Under the pieces are notes generated by a model. That model did no database searches. It was not told the origin of the DNA and was given only the letters and a program-made list of their open reading frames with translations. This document shows positions 26,753 to 35,583 of a stretch of DNA of 56,656 nt, piece by piece (position 1 is the stretch's first letter; every line of letters begins with the position of its first letter). This stretch comes from Prochlorococcus sp. AG-418-M08 (GTDB taxonomy: Bacteria; Cyanobacteriota; Cyanobacteriia; PCC-6307; Cyanobiaceae). A program made the position numbers and the translations under genes. The stretch spans positions 1 to 56,656 of the forward strand of contig QCMG01000011.1 in assembly GCA_003213955.1 (NCBI GenBank), given 5' to 3'.

Positions 26753-28222
26753 TTATAAATTATTTAGTGCCTCAGAAAAGGTTTTCCACAATTGATCTTG
26801 GTCTTCTAATCCTACTGATACTCGAATAAGGTGCGAGGGTATACCAAAACTTTCAGCCCAATCCAACTCGTCATAATGAGCTAGTAAAACATAAGGACAA
26901 ACTAGAGTAAATTTTGTACCTAAACTAGGTCCTTTAGATACTTTTAGAGAATCATAAAATTTCTTAGCTTTGTTCAATCCTCCATTTAATTCAAACGATA
27001 ATAAGCAGCCGTATCCCCCATCAGAAGTAATTAAAGAATTGAAATTTGGACAATTTTCAGGATGGAAAATATTTTTAATCTCGCTATGGGTCTCTAATCT
27101 TTTTTTTAATTCTAAACATGCTTTATTTTGTTGAAAAACTCTTTGATTTACATCTTTACTAACCTTCTCTAGATAAACTATATCTCCATCGGAAAGTATT
27201 GGAAGATTAATCTCGTTTAATGTATTTCTAAACTGATCAATCCATTTGCTTTTTGGATTTAGTATTATCGATCCGGCAAGAATATCACCACTTCCTGAAA
27301 ATATTTTTGTAAGTGAAGTAAAAACTATATCTGCATGTTCTAGGGAATTTATATTTAAATTCGAACCAATCGTATCGTCAACAATTATGGGAATATTTAG
27401 CTTTTTTGCAATTCTTGAAATTTTTTTAATGTTTACACATTTGAGCATTGGATTACTTGGTAGTTCAATAATTAATGCTGATGGATTTATTCTTTTGATC
27501 TCTAATTCAATATCTGCGCAATTTTCTTCTGTAATTAACTTGGCTCCATGAAAGATTTTCCTTGGTAACTTAAGTACATCTACATATGGAAAACCAACTT
27601 GAAGTGTTGGTTTAGCTGGAAATAATTTATATATGATTTCTAATGATGTATGCAATGCAGACATTCCAGATGAAGTTAAGTGAATATCATTAGAGTTAAT
27701 TTTTGTAGATTTAGAAATTCTGTTTTTTATCTTTTGAGAACATTCATCTACGTAAGATTTTGAAGGGCAATCTTCAAGACCTATTTCTATAGCGGCAGCT
27801 CTTGAAGATAGACCAAGACCAGTATGTTGCCAAAAATATTTCGCATAAATACTTCCTTCTTTTTCAGTTATTAAATAAGCTAAATTATCTCTTTTTTCTA
27901 TTAATGAGAATTGTTCAGAAGTATTTCTATCAATGTATTTTTTTGCTTTAAAAGCTATGCTTTCATTAGGATATGGCCAGATACTTTTGTTATTGTAGTA
28001 ATTTTGCTTTTTTACTTTTTCACATAATCTTTTCACTATGGGGTTAAGCCCAAATCGTGGGTAAATGGAATTCAATAAATTCATACATTCTTGATCTTTT
28101 TCCTCGTAATTTATTACATCATTCCAAGTTGGTAATGCTACAGAAACTGCATGAATACTATCAGGAATTGCATATCCCAACTCTAAATTTTTCCATATCG
28201 GGTTTTTAAGTAAATCTCTCAA
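26753..28222 (-). CDS. Cys/Met metabolism PLP enzyme, STR2-like cystathionine gamma-synthase type
   Basis: A 489-residue protein, about 100 residues longer than standard MetB/MetC enzymes. The extra N-terminal region has LGYAIPDSIHAVSVALPTW (about 14-32), a pattern I associate with fungal STR2-type cystathionine gamma-synthases. The PLP lysine is in TSLTKIFSGSGD (about residue 315), with the expected DDTIGSN upstream. It probably condenses an activated homoserine with cysteine to make cystathionine. The start is TTG, three bases after the stop of the 387-residue paralogue on the same strand, so the two form one transcript. Confidence 0.75.
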   Translation of the reverse strand: MRDLLKNPIWKNLELGYAIPDSIHAVSVALPTWNDVINYEEKDQECMNLLNSIYPRFGLNPIVKRLCEKVKKQNYYNNKSIWPYPNESIAFKAKKYIDRNTSEQFSLIEKRDNLAYLITEKEGSIYAKYFWQHTGLGLSSRAAAIEIGLEDCPSKSYVDECSQKIKNRISKSTKINSNDIHLTSSGMSALHTSLEIIYKLFPAKPTLQVGFPYVDVLKLPRKIFHGAKLITEENCADIELEIKRINPSALIIELPSNPMLKCVNIKKISRIAKKLNIPIIVDDTIGSNLNINSLEHADIVFTSLTKIFSGSGDILAGSIILNPKSKWIDQFRNTLNEINLPILSDGDIVYLEKVSKDVNQRVFQQNKACLELKKRLETHSEIKNIFHPENCPNFNSLITSDGGYGCLLSFELNGGLNKAKKFYDSLKVSKGPSLGTKFTLVCPYVLLAHYDELDWAESFGIPSHLIRVSVGLEDQDQLWKTFSEALNNL

Positions 28223-28225
28223 TTT

Positions 28226-29389
28226 TCAGAATTTATTTAAAGCAAATAAAATGTCCGAGATTAAATCGTCTGTATCTTCACATCCAATTGATAATCTGAC
28301 AAGAGCATCATCTATTCCTAGAAGATTTTTTGTTTTGTCATCAACAGATGCATGAGTCATCGTTGCAGGGTGACAAATTAAACTTTCAACTCCTCCAAGA
28401 CTTTCTGCTAGAGAGAAATATTTGAGAGATTTGCAAAATTTAAAAGTATCCTCTTTATTTAAATTTAATTTTAAGGTGATCATCGAACCTCCAGAATTCA
28501 TTTGCGATTTTGCTAAATTAAATTGCGGGTGTTCTTGATTAAAAGGGTAACTTACTTTACTAATTATTTTATGATTCCCTAATTCTTCAGAAATAAATTC
28601 TGCACTTTGAGTTTGTTGTTCGATTCTTAAAGGAAGAGTTTTTATTCCTCTCGTAATGAGCCAACTATCAAAAGGAGATGGTTGAAGCCCTAGAGCTTTC
28701 TGAGAGAAAAGCATCTTACTACTCCATACCTCATTATTTGTCAGTACTGCTCCACCAAGAGCGTCACTATGTCCATTAATGAATTTTGTGGTGCTTACAA
28801 GTGATAGTGTTGCTCCAAGGTCCAATGGTTTTTGAATAAGTGCTGTAGAAAATGTGTTGTCTACAACTACTGGTATTTCGAGTTTATTCGCTTCATCACA
28901 AATCGCTTTAATATCAAGTACCTTCAACAGTGGATTAGTTGGACTTTCTAGCCATATCAGAGTTGGATCGAAGTTTGAAATCTTTTTGATATTATTTTTA
29001 TTAGTAAAATCTGTGTATAAAACTTCTAACCCAAATTTCTTGAAAATTTTTTCAAACATCCTCACTGTACAACCATAGAGATTTGACTCGCAGAGTATCT
29101 TGTCGCCTGATTTTAGTGTTGATGTAATTGCAGTTACGGCACTAATTCCAGAACCAAAAACTGTACAGTATTTAGAATCTTCTATTGATTTAAGTATGTT
29201 TTCTAGAATTCTAAAATTGGGGTTGCCTGATCTGGTGTAGTCGAAATTATCTTTATTTCCATGTTTGAAAGTAGAAGTAGAAAAAATTGGAGGCATAACG
29301 CATCCAGTGTCTTCAGCAAAAGTTTCTCCATGGTGAATAGATAAGGTCTTAACACCTGGCTTTTTGATATTATTTTTCTTATTTTCCAT
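28226..29389 (-). CDS. Cystathionine gamma-synthase/lyase family PLP enzyme
   Basis: A 387-residue fold-type I enzyme of the Cys/Met metabolism family. The PLP lysine is in STTKFINGHSDALGG (about residue 202). The family sites YTRSGNPN (about 50), GSGISAVTAI, LESPTNPLLKV and the late SLGGVESLICHPATMTH are all present. It handles cystathionine, but synthase, beta-lyase and gamma-lyase cannot be told apart by eye. Paired with the STR2-like gene three bases downstream, a division of labour (one synthase, one lyase) is plausible. It lies downstream of rpsD with a 77-base gap. Confidence 0.85.
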   Translation of the reverse strand: MENKKNNIKKPGVKTLSIHHGETFAEDTGCVMPPIFSTSTFKHGNKDNFDYTRSGNPNFRILENILKSIEDSKYCTVFGSGISAVTAITSTLKSGDKILCESNLYGCTVRMFEKIFKKFGLEVLYTDFTNKNNIKKISNFDPTLIWLESPTNPLLKVLDIKAICDEANKLEIPVVVDNTFSTALIQKPLDLGATLSLVSTTKFINGHSDALGGAVLTNNEVWSSKMLFSQKALGLQPSPFDSWLITRGIKTLPLRIEQQTQSAEFISEELGNHKIISKVSYPFNQEHPQFNLAKSQMNSGGSMITLKLNLNKEDTFKFCKSLKYFSLAESLGGVESLICHPATMTHASVDDKTKNLLGIDDALVRLSIGCEDTDDLISDILFALNKF

Positions 29390-29413
29390 TATTTTTAAAA
29401 ATAAGAATTAAGT

Positions 29414-29445
29414 TAAATTTCTCATTTTTGTAAACGAGAGATTTA
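29414..29445 (-). terminator. Weak stem-loop between rpsD and the cystathionine gene
   Basis: Ten-base arms (29414-29423 and 29436-29445) pair with a single mismatch around a 12-base loop, just after the rpsD stop codon. No T-run follows, so it may be a weak terminator or an RNA processing site. Confidence 0.3.
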
Positions 29446-29466
29446 ATTATCCAAAGAAAATTGGTA

Positions 29467-30075
29467 TTAAACTTTTCTTGAATAATACTCAACAACTAGT
29501 AGTTCGTTTATTTCAAGAGCAACCCATTCCCTATCACATTTCCCATTTACTTTTCCTGTTAATTTAGGTTTGTCTAAATCTATATGGGGAGGGACATTTG
29601 CTAAACCAGGGAATTCTATATTACCTTCAACAAGTTTTTTGCTTGCTTTATTTTCTTTAATTCCGATAACATCCCCTGCTCTGCATTGATATCCAGCAAT
29701 ATCAAGAACTTTACCATTAACCGTTACATGGCCGTGATTAACTAATTGTCTTGAGCCTGGGATGGTTCCACCAAAACCTAACCTGAAGCAAATGTTATCT
29801 AATCTATTTTCTAAAAGTCTAAGGAGATTGGTTCCTGTAGAGCCATCTTGAGCTCTAGCTTTTTTAACATAACGAACTAGTTGTCTCTCAGAAACTCCAT
29901 AGTTGAATCTTAGTTTCTGCTTTTCTTCTAGACGAATTGCGTATTCTGATCGCTTGCGACGGGCTTGGCCGTGCTGACCTGGAGGATTAGACTTCTTTGA
30001 AGCTTTCCTAGTGAGACCTGGTAGTTCTCCCAAGCGACGCGTAACCCTTAATCTTGGGCCGCGGTATCTTGACAT
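29467..30075 (-). CDS. rpsD: 30S ribosomal protein S4
   Basis: A 202-residue primary rRNA-binding protein of the small subunit. It starts [20 protein letters not shown] and has the helical N-terminal domain followed by the S4 RNA-binding fold, [11 protein letters not shown] and [14 protein letters not shown] (about 89-125). It lacks the zinc cysteines of some S4 forms. It is monocistronic or leads into the sulfur amino-acid genes, and is divergent from yidD. Confidence 0.98.
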   Translation of the reverse strand: MSRYRGPRLRVTRRLGELPGLTRKASKKSNPPGQHGQARRKRSEYAIRLEEKQKLRFNYGVSERQLVRYVKKARAQDGSTGTNLLRLLENRLDNICFRLGFGGTIPGSRQLVNHGHVTVNGKVLDIAGYQCRAGDVIGIKENKASKKLVEGNIEFPGLANVPPHIDLDKPKLTGKVNGKCDREWVALEINELLVVEYYSRKV

Positions 30076-30118
30076 AAGTTTAAATTAAAATTGAAATTTG
30101 TAATAAATTGGATAATTG

Positions 30119-30124
30119 ATTATA
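30119..30124 (-). promoter_or_regulatory. Candidate -10 box (TATAAT) for rpsD
   Basis: A perfect TATAAT on the minus strand lies about 45 bases before the rpsD ATG, implying a leader of about 35 bases. No clear -35 was found in the AT-rich upstream sequence. Confidence 0.4.
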
Positions 30125-30170
30125 TACAATTAAAATAATTATTACTAAATTATTATTTTACATCATTAAA

Positions 30171-30407
30171 GTGATTAAAGAAATAAATAAACTCTTTGCA
30201 TCCATTCTTCTTTGGATAATTTCCTTTTATCAAAAGTGGTTTTCTCCTTTTTTTGGACCAAGATGCAGATTTATACCAAGTTGCAGTTCTTATGGATATG
30301 AGGCTATCACAAGGCACGGCCCTTGGAGAGGTGGATGGTTGACCCTTAAAAGATTAAGCAAATGTCATCCATTAACTCCATGCGGTTGCGATCCTGTTCC
30401 TGATTAA
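30171..30407 (+). CDS. yidD: Membrane protein insertion efficiency factor YidD
   Basis: A 78-residue protein helping YidC insert membrane proteins. The family signature is complete: [16 protein letters not shown] (about 19-34), [31 protein letters not shown] and a final CGCDPVP. The start is GTG. It is divergent from rpsD and four bases ahead of the glutaredoxin-like gene. Confidence 0.96.
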   Translation: MIKEINKLFASILLWIISFYQKWFSPFFGPRCRFIPSCSSYGYEAITRHGPWRGGWLTLKRLSKCHPLTPCGCDPVPD

Positions 30408-30411
30408 TTTA

Positions 30412-30714
30412 ATGGAAATATTCATTTTTGTTAGGAAAGGCTGCTGCCTTTGCAATGCATTAAAAAATAAACTTATAAATATAAATTTAAAAGAAATAAA
30501 ACCTAAATTAGAATTTAATGAAATTGATATAGATAGGTTTGACTTATACAAGGATAAATATAAAAAATTTGATCATGAAGTTCCTGTTCTCGCAATTAAA
30601 GAAAGCAAGTCTAAAAAAATTATAGAGTTACCAAGGATTTCTCCAAGATTGAAAGATGATCAACTAAAAAAATGGCTAGAAAAAAATATAAATATTGCTT
30701 TGAATAATAATTAA
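30412..30714 (+). CDS. Glutaredoxin-like (DUF836) thiol protein
   Basis: A 100-residue thioredoxin-fold protein. The redox site near the N-terminus is KGCCLCNAL, a C-x-x-C spanning about residues 11-14. A cis-proline-type stretch, EVPVLAI (about 57-63), follows, and the protein ends in a helical tail. It fits the DUF836 glutaredoxin-like family. The target is unknown. It sits between yidD and murE with gaps of four and seven bases, so the three genes are probably one transcript. Confidence 0.82.
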   Translation: MEIFIFVRKGCCLCNALKNKLININLKEIKPKLEFNEIDIDRFDLYKDKYKKFDHEVPVLAIKESKSKKIIELPRISPRLKDDQLKKWLEKNINIALNNN

Positions 30715-30721
30715 TTGGAAG

Positions 30722-32257
30722 ATGAGATCTATAAAATTACATAAACTTCTATCTTTAGTAGGAATTGTCCCACCTTCTGGGTTGTTAAATCCAGAAATAA
30801 ATAATATATCTTTTAACTCTAAAGAAGTACAAAAAGGTACTTTGTTTTTAGGTAAACCTGGTTTAAATGTTGATGGAGGAAAATATTATATTGAGGCAAT
30901 TGAAAATGGTGCAGAGGCTGCCATTGTTGGACCTTCTGCAAAACATAATATTGGATCTATTGAACGAGAAAGGGTTTTGGTTATAGAGGATAATTTAAGT
31001 TATGTTTTTGGTCAAATAGTCGCTGAGTTTTGGAATAGGCCCTCAAGAAAACTAAAACTTATTGGTGTTACGGGTACAAATGGAAAAACTACAATTACTT
31101 TTTTATTGGAATATCTTTTAAAAAAATTAGGAAAAAAAACTGCATTATTTGGAACCTTATTTAATAGATGGCCAGGATTCTATGAGGTAGCTTCTCATAC
31201 AACTGATTTTGCGGACAAACTTCAAAAGAAATTAAATGCTGCTGTTGAGGCACATTCTGAATTCGCCATATTAGAAGTAAGTTCTCATTCTATTGCTCAG
31301 AACAGGATATCTGGCTGCGAATTTGAGGCGGCTATTTTTACTAATTTAACTCAAGATCATCTTGATTATCACTTAGATATGGAATCTTATTTCCAAACAA
31401 AAAGAAAATTATTTTTCCCACCTTACTTAATAGAAAAGGATGGAATTTCTGTATTAAATCATGATGACCCTTGGATATCTAAATTATCATCTGATCTTGA
31501 AAAAGGATCGACATTAGTCTCGACAAAGATTACTAGGAGTGAATTTAAAAATGATGATTTTTTTTACGTAACAGATAAAAAATTTACTGAAAGTGGCTCC
31601 ACTTGTATTTTTCATACACCTACGGAAAAAATTAAACTTTTTGTTCCACTTGTTGGTGAATTTAATTTAATGAATGCGATTCAAGCAATAACAATTTTGT
31701 ATAAACTTAATTTTTCTTTAAAAGAATTATCAAAATTAATACAATCTTTCCCTGGTGCCCCTGGGAGAATGGAGAAAATAGAAATTGATGATAATAACGT
31801 TTCAAGGTTACTTCCAACAGTAATTATTGATTATGCCCATACTCCTGATGGATTAAAAAAAGTTTTGCAATCAATTAAAAAACTTTGTGAAGGTAAACTT
31901 ATAACTGTTTTTGGCTGTGGTGGAGATCGAGATCGTAGTAAAAGGGCTTTAATGGGATCAATAGCTGAAGAGTTTTCTGATCACGTTTTTATAACTTCAG
32001 ATAATCCAAGATCAGAAGAACCGCAAAAGATAGTAAATGATATTCTAATGGGTATAGAAAAAAGAGAAAAAATTACAATTGACATTGATAGATTTAAAGC
32101 AATAAATAAATCTATTAAATTTGCAAACAAGGAAGATATTGTTTTAATTGCAGGAAAAGGACATGAAGACTATCAAATTCTCAATGATAAAGTGATTGAT
32201 TTTGATGATAGAAAAATAGCTTATAAATTATTACAAGAAAAAAGGAAATTTAAATAA
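30722..32257 (+). CDS. murE: UDP-N-acetylmuramoyl-tripeptide synthetase MurE
   Basis: A 511-residue Mur ligase adding the third residue of the peptidoglycan stem peptide. The ATP loop is GVTGTNGKTT (about residues 115-124). HTTDFAD, EVSSHSIAQNR and TNLTQDHLDYH follow, and the C-terminal DNPRSEEP motif points to meso-diaminopimelate as the substrate. Length is normal. It is coupled to the glutaredoxin-like gene (seven-base gap). 83 AT-rich bases separate it from the SDR gene. Confidence 0.96.
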   Translation: MRSIKLHKLLSLVGIVPPSGLLNPEINNISFNSKEVQKGTLFLGKPGLNVDGGKYYIEAIENGAEAAIVGPSAKHNIGSIERERVLVIEDNLSYVFGQIVAEFWNRPSRKLKLIGVTGTNGKTTITFLLEYLLKKLGKKTALFGTLFNRWPGFYEVASHTTDFADKLQKKLNAAVEAHSEFAILEVSSHSIAQNRISGCEFEAAIFTNLTQDHLDYHLDMESYFQTKRKLFFPPYLIEKDGISVLNHDDPWISKLSSDLEKGSTLVSTKITRSEFKNDDFFYVTDKKFTESGSTCIFHTPTEKIKLFVPLVGEFNLMNAIQAITILYKLNFSLKELSKLIQSFPGAPGRMEKIEIDDNNVSRLLPTVIIDYAHTPDGLKKVLQSIKKLCEGKLITVFGCGGDRDRSKRALMGSIAEEFSDHVFITSDNPRSEEPQKIVNDILMGIEKREKITIDIDRFKAINKSIKFANKEDIVLIAGKGHEDYQILNDKVIDFDDRKIAYKLLQEKRKFK

Positions 32258-32340
32258 AAAATTTACTAATCAAATAAAAAAGAACTTTACCCAAATCACA
32301 AAAAAAATTTCATAGAATCAATCAAGTAATATTTAAAAAG

Positions 32341-33045
32341 ATGAAAGGGCTAGCCTTAGTTGTAGGCGCAGGTGGAATTGGTACACAAATAGCTAAAGAT
32401 CTAAGTGTAAGTGAAAAAGATTTAGATGTTATTTTGTGTGGAAGACAAAGTTCATTTAATTCTTTTTGGGAATTAGATATAGAGGATTCTCAATCACTTT
32501 TGCAGTTGAAAAATAAAATAGCAAATCATCATTCAAAATTAAGACTAGTCATTAATGCTACGGGGAGACTTCATAGTGATTCTCTTCAACCAGAAAAAAG
32601 ATTACAACATCTTGATAAAAAAAATATGATGGAAATTTTTTCAATAAATGCCTTTTCTCCTATTTTATTAGCTAAAACTATTGAGGAATTTATACCAAAA
32701 GATTTTGATTTTAATTTTGCAAGTATAAGTGCAAGAGTTGGGAGCATTGGAGATAATCAAACTGGAGGTTGGTATTCATACAGAGCTGCAAAATCTGCCC
32801 AAAATCAGTTTTTTAAATCTTTAAGTATTGAGTGGGCAAGACGTTTCCCAAAGGCTACTATTACATTACTTCATCCAGGAACAGTAGATACTGATTTATC
32901 TAGACCTTTTCATAAATTTGTTCCTGAACATAAATTATTTAGTAAAGAAAAATCATCCCAATTTTTGATAAATATTATTAAAAATCAATCTCCAACATCT
33001 ACGGGAAAATTTATTGCATGGGACAGTTCGGAGATACCTTGGTAA
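32341..33045 (+). CDS. Short-chain dehydrogenase/reductase
   Basis: A 234-residue Rossmann-fold oxidoreductase. The cofactor loop is VVGAGGIGTQIA (about residues 7-18). NATGRLH (about 75), a catalytic serine in ASISARVGS, and the YSYRAAKSA box with Tyr and Lys (about 146-153) complete the SDR site. The LHPGTVDTDLSRPF stretch is typical of the CsgA/sniffer-like group. The substrate is unknown. It converges with the aminotransferase-like gene. Confidence 0.85.
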   Translation: MKGLALVVGAGGIGTQIAKDLSVSEKDLDVILCGRQSSFNSFWELDIEDSQSLLQLKNKIANHHSKLRLVINATGRLHSDSLQPEKRLQHLDKKNMMEIFSINAFSPILLAKTIEEFIPKDFDFNFASISARVGSIGDNQTGGWYSYRAAKSAQNQFFKSLSIEWARRFPKATITLLHPGTVDTDLSRPFHKFVPEHKLFSKEKSSQFLINIIKNQSPTSTGKFIAWDSSEIPW

Positions 33046-33073
33046 ACTAAATTTTTTTTATATCAATAGAGCT

Positions 33074-34249
33074 TTAACTCAATATTTTTTTTATTTCTTT
33101 AGAAAGTAAATCAATCTCAGCCTCTGTTGTCATTTGATGTACGCATGCTCTAAACCATTTTGGATCTTCTAAAACTCTAATCCAAATTTTTTTTTCTCCA
33201 AGTTTCCTTACTAAATTGTCCTTATCTTCAATATTTTCGATATTAAAACTAACTATCCCATTTAAGTATTTTTTTTCTAAAACTAATTGAATTTCTTTTA
33301 ATTGATTTAATTCATCCCAAAGTTTCTCACTTAATCTTTTTATGTTTTTTGTTTTTTCTTTTTCAGGGCAGTCTTTATCCAAAAGATCTAAAGAAGTCCG
33401 CAGCCCTGCAAGTAAAGGAATGCAAGAGGTAGCTACTTCAAATTTCCTTGCATCATCATGAAAAAGATTATCTGAAGGTTCATAGATGCCTTGTTCTTTT
33501 TTTAATGATTTCCAACCAATTATTGTTGGATCTGTTTCATGAATAAATCTATCTGAGACATAAATAGCTCCAAGTCCTTCTGGACCACATGCCCATTTAT
33601 GAGAAGTTATTGAATATAAATCAGAATAAAAAACTTCTTCTTCAATATTTACGTGCCCAAAGGTTTGAGCACCATCAACAAGTAGATAAGAATTTTCTCG
33701 ATTATTTTTTAATTCGATAGAAATTTGCTTTAAAGGAACTTTATATCCAAAGTTCCATAAAATATGAGAAATAATTAGGATCTTAGTCTTACTATTTAGA
33801 TTTTTTATAATCTCAAAAATTATATTTTCTTCGTTAAGAATTTTAATTTTCTGGATTGGCAAAATTTTGAATATTAATTTATTTCTTCTGCAAAATTCTC
33901 GACTTGCAGCTACTACTCCAGGATGTTCACAGTCACTTATTAATAACTCATCTCCCTCTTCTACTTTTATTCCCCAAAAAGGCAAAATCATACCTGAAGA
34001 TACGTTCTCGGTTAAAGCTACATTCTTTGAATTGACACCTAATTTTTGCGCAATTATTCTTTTTGTGGCCAATATTTCTTTGTAAATAAAAGGCCAAATA
34101 TCATTGGTAAATGGTCCTAAATCTTGGATAATTTCCCAAGTTTTAATTATTGCTTCTAGAGAAGATTTTGGTAATGGTCCTTGACCACCATAGTTGAAAT
34201 AATACTTATTTTTTAATGCTGGTATTTGATCTCTTAGATTATTTCTCAT
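33074..34249 (-). CDS. Class V aminotransferase-fold enzyme, cyst(e)ine lyase/desulfurase-like
   Basis: A 391-residue PLP enzyme of the NifS/SufS superfamily. It opens with IPALKNKYYFNYGGQGPLPK. The PLP lysine is in SITSHKWACGPEGLGA (about residue 221), with LVDGAQTFGHV upstream. The N-terminal YFNYGGQGPLP pattern resembles the cyanobacterial L-cyst(e)ine C-S lyase C-DES more than a classical cysteine desulfurase; no desulfurase cysteine loop is evident near the C-terminus. It could mobilise sulfur for iron-sulfur clusters. It lies 37 bases downstream of the ArsM-like gene on the same strand. Confidence 0.8.
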   Translation of the reverse strand: MRNNLRDQIPALKNKYYFNYGGQGPLPKSSLEAIIKTWEIIQDLGPFTNDIWPFIYKEILATKRIIAQKLGVNSKNVALTENVSSGMILPFWGIKVEEGDELLISDCEHPGVVAASREFCRRNKLIFKILPIQKIKILNEENIIFEIIKNLNSKTKILIISHILWNFGYKVPLKQISIELKNNRENSYLLVDGAQTFGHVNIEEEVFYSDLYSITSHKWACGPEGLGAIYVSDRFIHETDPTIIGWKSLKKEQGIYEPSDNLFHDDARKFEVATSCIPLLAGLRTSLDLLDKDCPEKEKTKNIKRLSEKLWDELNQLKEIQLVLEKKYLNGIVSFNIENIEDKDNLVRKLGEKKIWIRVLEDPKWFRACVHQMTTEAEIDLLSKEIKKILS

Positions 34250-34286
34250 GGAAAATTTAAATTAGATTATCAATTTTTTGAATTTT

Positions 34287-35081
34287 TTAAATATTGCCTA
34301 CCAAAGTTACTGTTCTAAATTCAATATCTTCAATAACTTTCCAAGGTTCAGCACTCCTTTCTGCAAATTCTAAATTTTTAAAACCAAGTTCTTTAAAATC
34401 ACTCATAAATTCTGGCTCATACCACGCTCCACTAATACATCCTGTCCATAATTCATGATCATTTTGTAATCTTAAAGGAACTTTTTTATTAGAGACAATA
34501 TCGCTAATTGCAATTCTTCCATTTTCGTTTAAAACTCTTTTTATATTTCTTAGAAGATTATTTCTAGATTCAGGACTTACTAAGTTTAAAACACAATTAC
34601 TTAAAATAATATCAACTGATTTGTCAGCGATTAATGGATTTAATTCTTTATCTAATTCATCGAGTTTTTCAATTGATCCTTCTAGAAATTCTGTATTATT
34701 GAAACCTATATTCTTTGTAACTTCTTTAGAGGCTGATCTAGATAAAGAAAGCATGTCAGTATTCTGATCAACTCCAATAACTTTCCCTCTTTCCCCAACA
34801 ATTTGGGCACAAATAAAAGCATTTTTGCCGCTACCACTTCCAAGATCCAAAACAACATCATTTTTTTGAACATATTTTGTTGGATCACCACATCCATAAT
34901 CCCTTTCTATAACCTCTTGAGGAATTGCTTCAAGTAAAATGGGATTAAACCCAACTGGTGTACAAAGACAACTCTCTTTTTCTAATGCGGCTGAACCATA
35001 TCTTTCTTGAATCGCTTCTTTATGATCGAAATTATTAGGTTCTTTATTTGATGTATTTGTATTACAGCAATTTTCGGACAT
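34287..35081 (-). CDS. arsM: ArsM-like arsenite S-adenosylmethyltransferase
   Basis: A 264-residue class I SAM methyltransferase. The SAM loop is VLDLGSGSGKNAFI (about residues 77-90), preceded by IERDYGCGDP. Three cysteines spaced like the arsenic-binding triad of ArsM are present: Cys64 (GCGD), Cys163 (SNCVLNLV) and Cys215 (TGCISGAW). An extra cysteine-rich N-terminus includes CLCTP. It probably methylates arsenite or takes part in arsenosugar formation, a useful detoxification under phosphate starvation. It sits between the riboswitch-controlled DUF4278 gene, with a terminator between, and the aminotransferase-fold gene. Confidence 0.75.
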   Translation of the reverse strand: MSENCCNTNTSNKEPNNFDHKEAIQERYGSAALEKESCLCTPVGFNPILLEAIPQEVIERDYGCGDPTKYVQKNDVVLDLGSGSGKNAFICAQIVGERGKVIGVDQNTDMLSLSRSASKEVTKNIGFNNTEFLEGSIEKLDELDKELNPLIADKSVDIILSNCVLNLVSPESRNNLLRNIKRVLNENGRIAISDIVSNKKVPLRLQNDHELWTGCISGAWYEPEFMSDFKELGFKNLEFAERSAEPWKVIEDIEFRTVTLVGNI

Positions 35082-35111
35082 GTATTAAAAGGTTTTTTAA
35101 TAAATATAACC

Positions 35112-35138
35112 AAAAAAAAGCCCCTGAATAAGGGGCTT
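35112..35138 (-). terminator. Rho-independent terminator after the DUF4278 gene
   Basis: A perfect eight-base stem (AAGCCCCT with AGGGGCTT, loop of five) is followed on the minus strand by a run of eight T residues. It closes the riboswitch-controlled DUF4278 transcription unit about 20 bases after its stop codon. Confidence 0.88.
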
Positions 35139-35156
35139 CTAATTTGTTAAATTAAA

Positions 35157-35330
35157 TTACTTAGTGTAATTTACACCTCTGTAATTTAATTCTGCTTTTT
35201 CGTTACTTGAAGAAGCGTCATCCATTCTATTGGTGTATACGTTTCTTCTGTAGGTAAGTTCAACAAGTTCCTTTTTAGCAACTTCTTTGTTTTGAACGTA
35301 GTTTTTACCTCTGTAAGTTAAAGTAGTCAT
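35157..35330 (-). CDS. DUF4278 peptide under a glutamine-II riboswitch
   Basis: A 57-residue protein. ATG at 35330 is chosen because the in-frame extension upstream runs through the riboswitch. Three short repeats of the DUF4278 type are visible: LTYRGKNY near residue 4, LTYRRNVY near 27, and LNYRGVNY near the end. No function is known. It is preceded by the riboswitch at 35348-35402 and a strong promoter, and closed by the terminator at 35112-35138, forming a self-contained unit. Glutamine level is therefore the likely control signal. Confidence 0.9.
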   Translation of the reverse strand: MTTLTYRGKNYVQNKEVAKKELVELTYRRNVYTNRMDDASSSNEKAELNYRGVNYTK

Positions 35331-35347
35331 GTTTCGATGTGACAAAA

Positions 35348-35402
35348 CGGCCATCCCCCGTTCCATGGTATGACTCGAACTGCGCCCTCGAGAGGGTGAA
35401 CG
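35348..35402 (-). promoter_or_regulatory. Glutamine-II riboswitch (Downstream-peptide motif)
   Basis: The minus strand reads CGTTCACCCTCTCGAGGG, then CGCAGTTCGAGTCATACC and ATGGAACGGGGGATGGCCG. P1 pairs CGTTC with GAACG, the hairpin CCCT/AGGG encloses CTCG, and a G-run follows near the gene start. This matches my memory of the Downstream-peptide RNA of marine cyanobacteria, which binds glutamine and controls a short peptide gene. GC content is far above the surrounding sequence. The DUF4278 ATG lies about 18 bases downstream. Confidence 0.85.
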
Positions 35403-35428
35403 AAAAAGTAGCAATCGCTACCAAATAA

Positions 35429-35458
35429 ATTATAAACGTATTTTTTAACCGTTGTCTA
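35429..35458 (-). promoter_or_regulatory. Strong promoter for the riboswitch/DUF4278 unit
   Basis: On the minus strand a TAGACA (-35, one mismatch to TTGACA) and a perfect TATAAT (-10, 35434-35429) are separated by 18 bases. Transcription would start near 35422, about 20 bases before the riboswitch. Confidence 0.65.
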
Positions 35459-35583
35459 GCTTTTACAAATAGAAACGAAGATTTAATGTTTATTTAATTA
35501 TTATTTAAGGTAAATTTTTTATAAATAGTCTCTAAAAAGGATTATGTTTATATTTGGTTTAATTTTCATGTAACTATTTTTTT

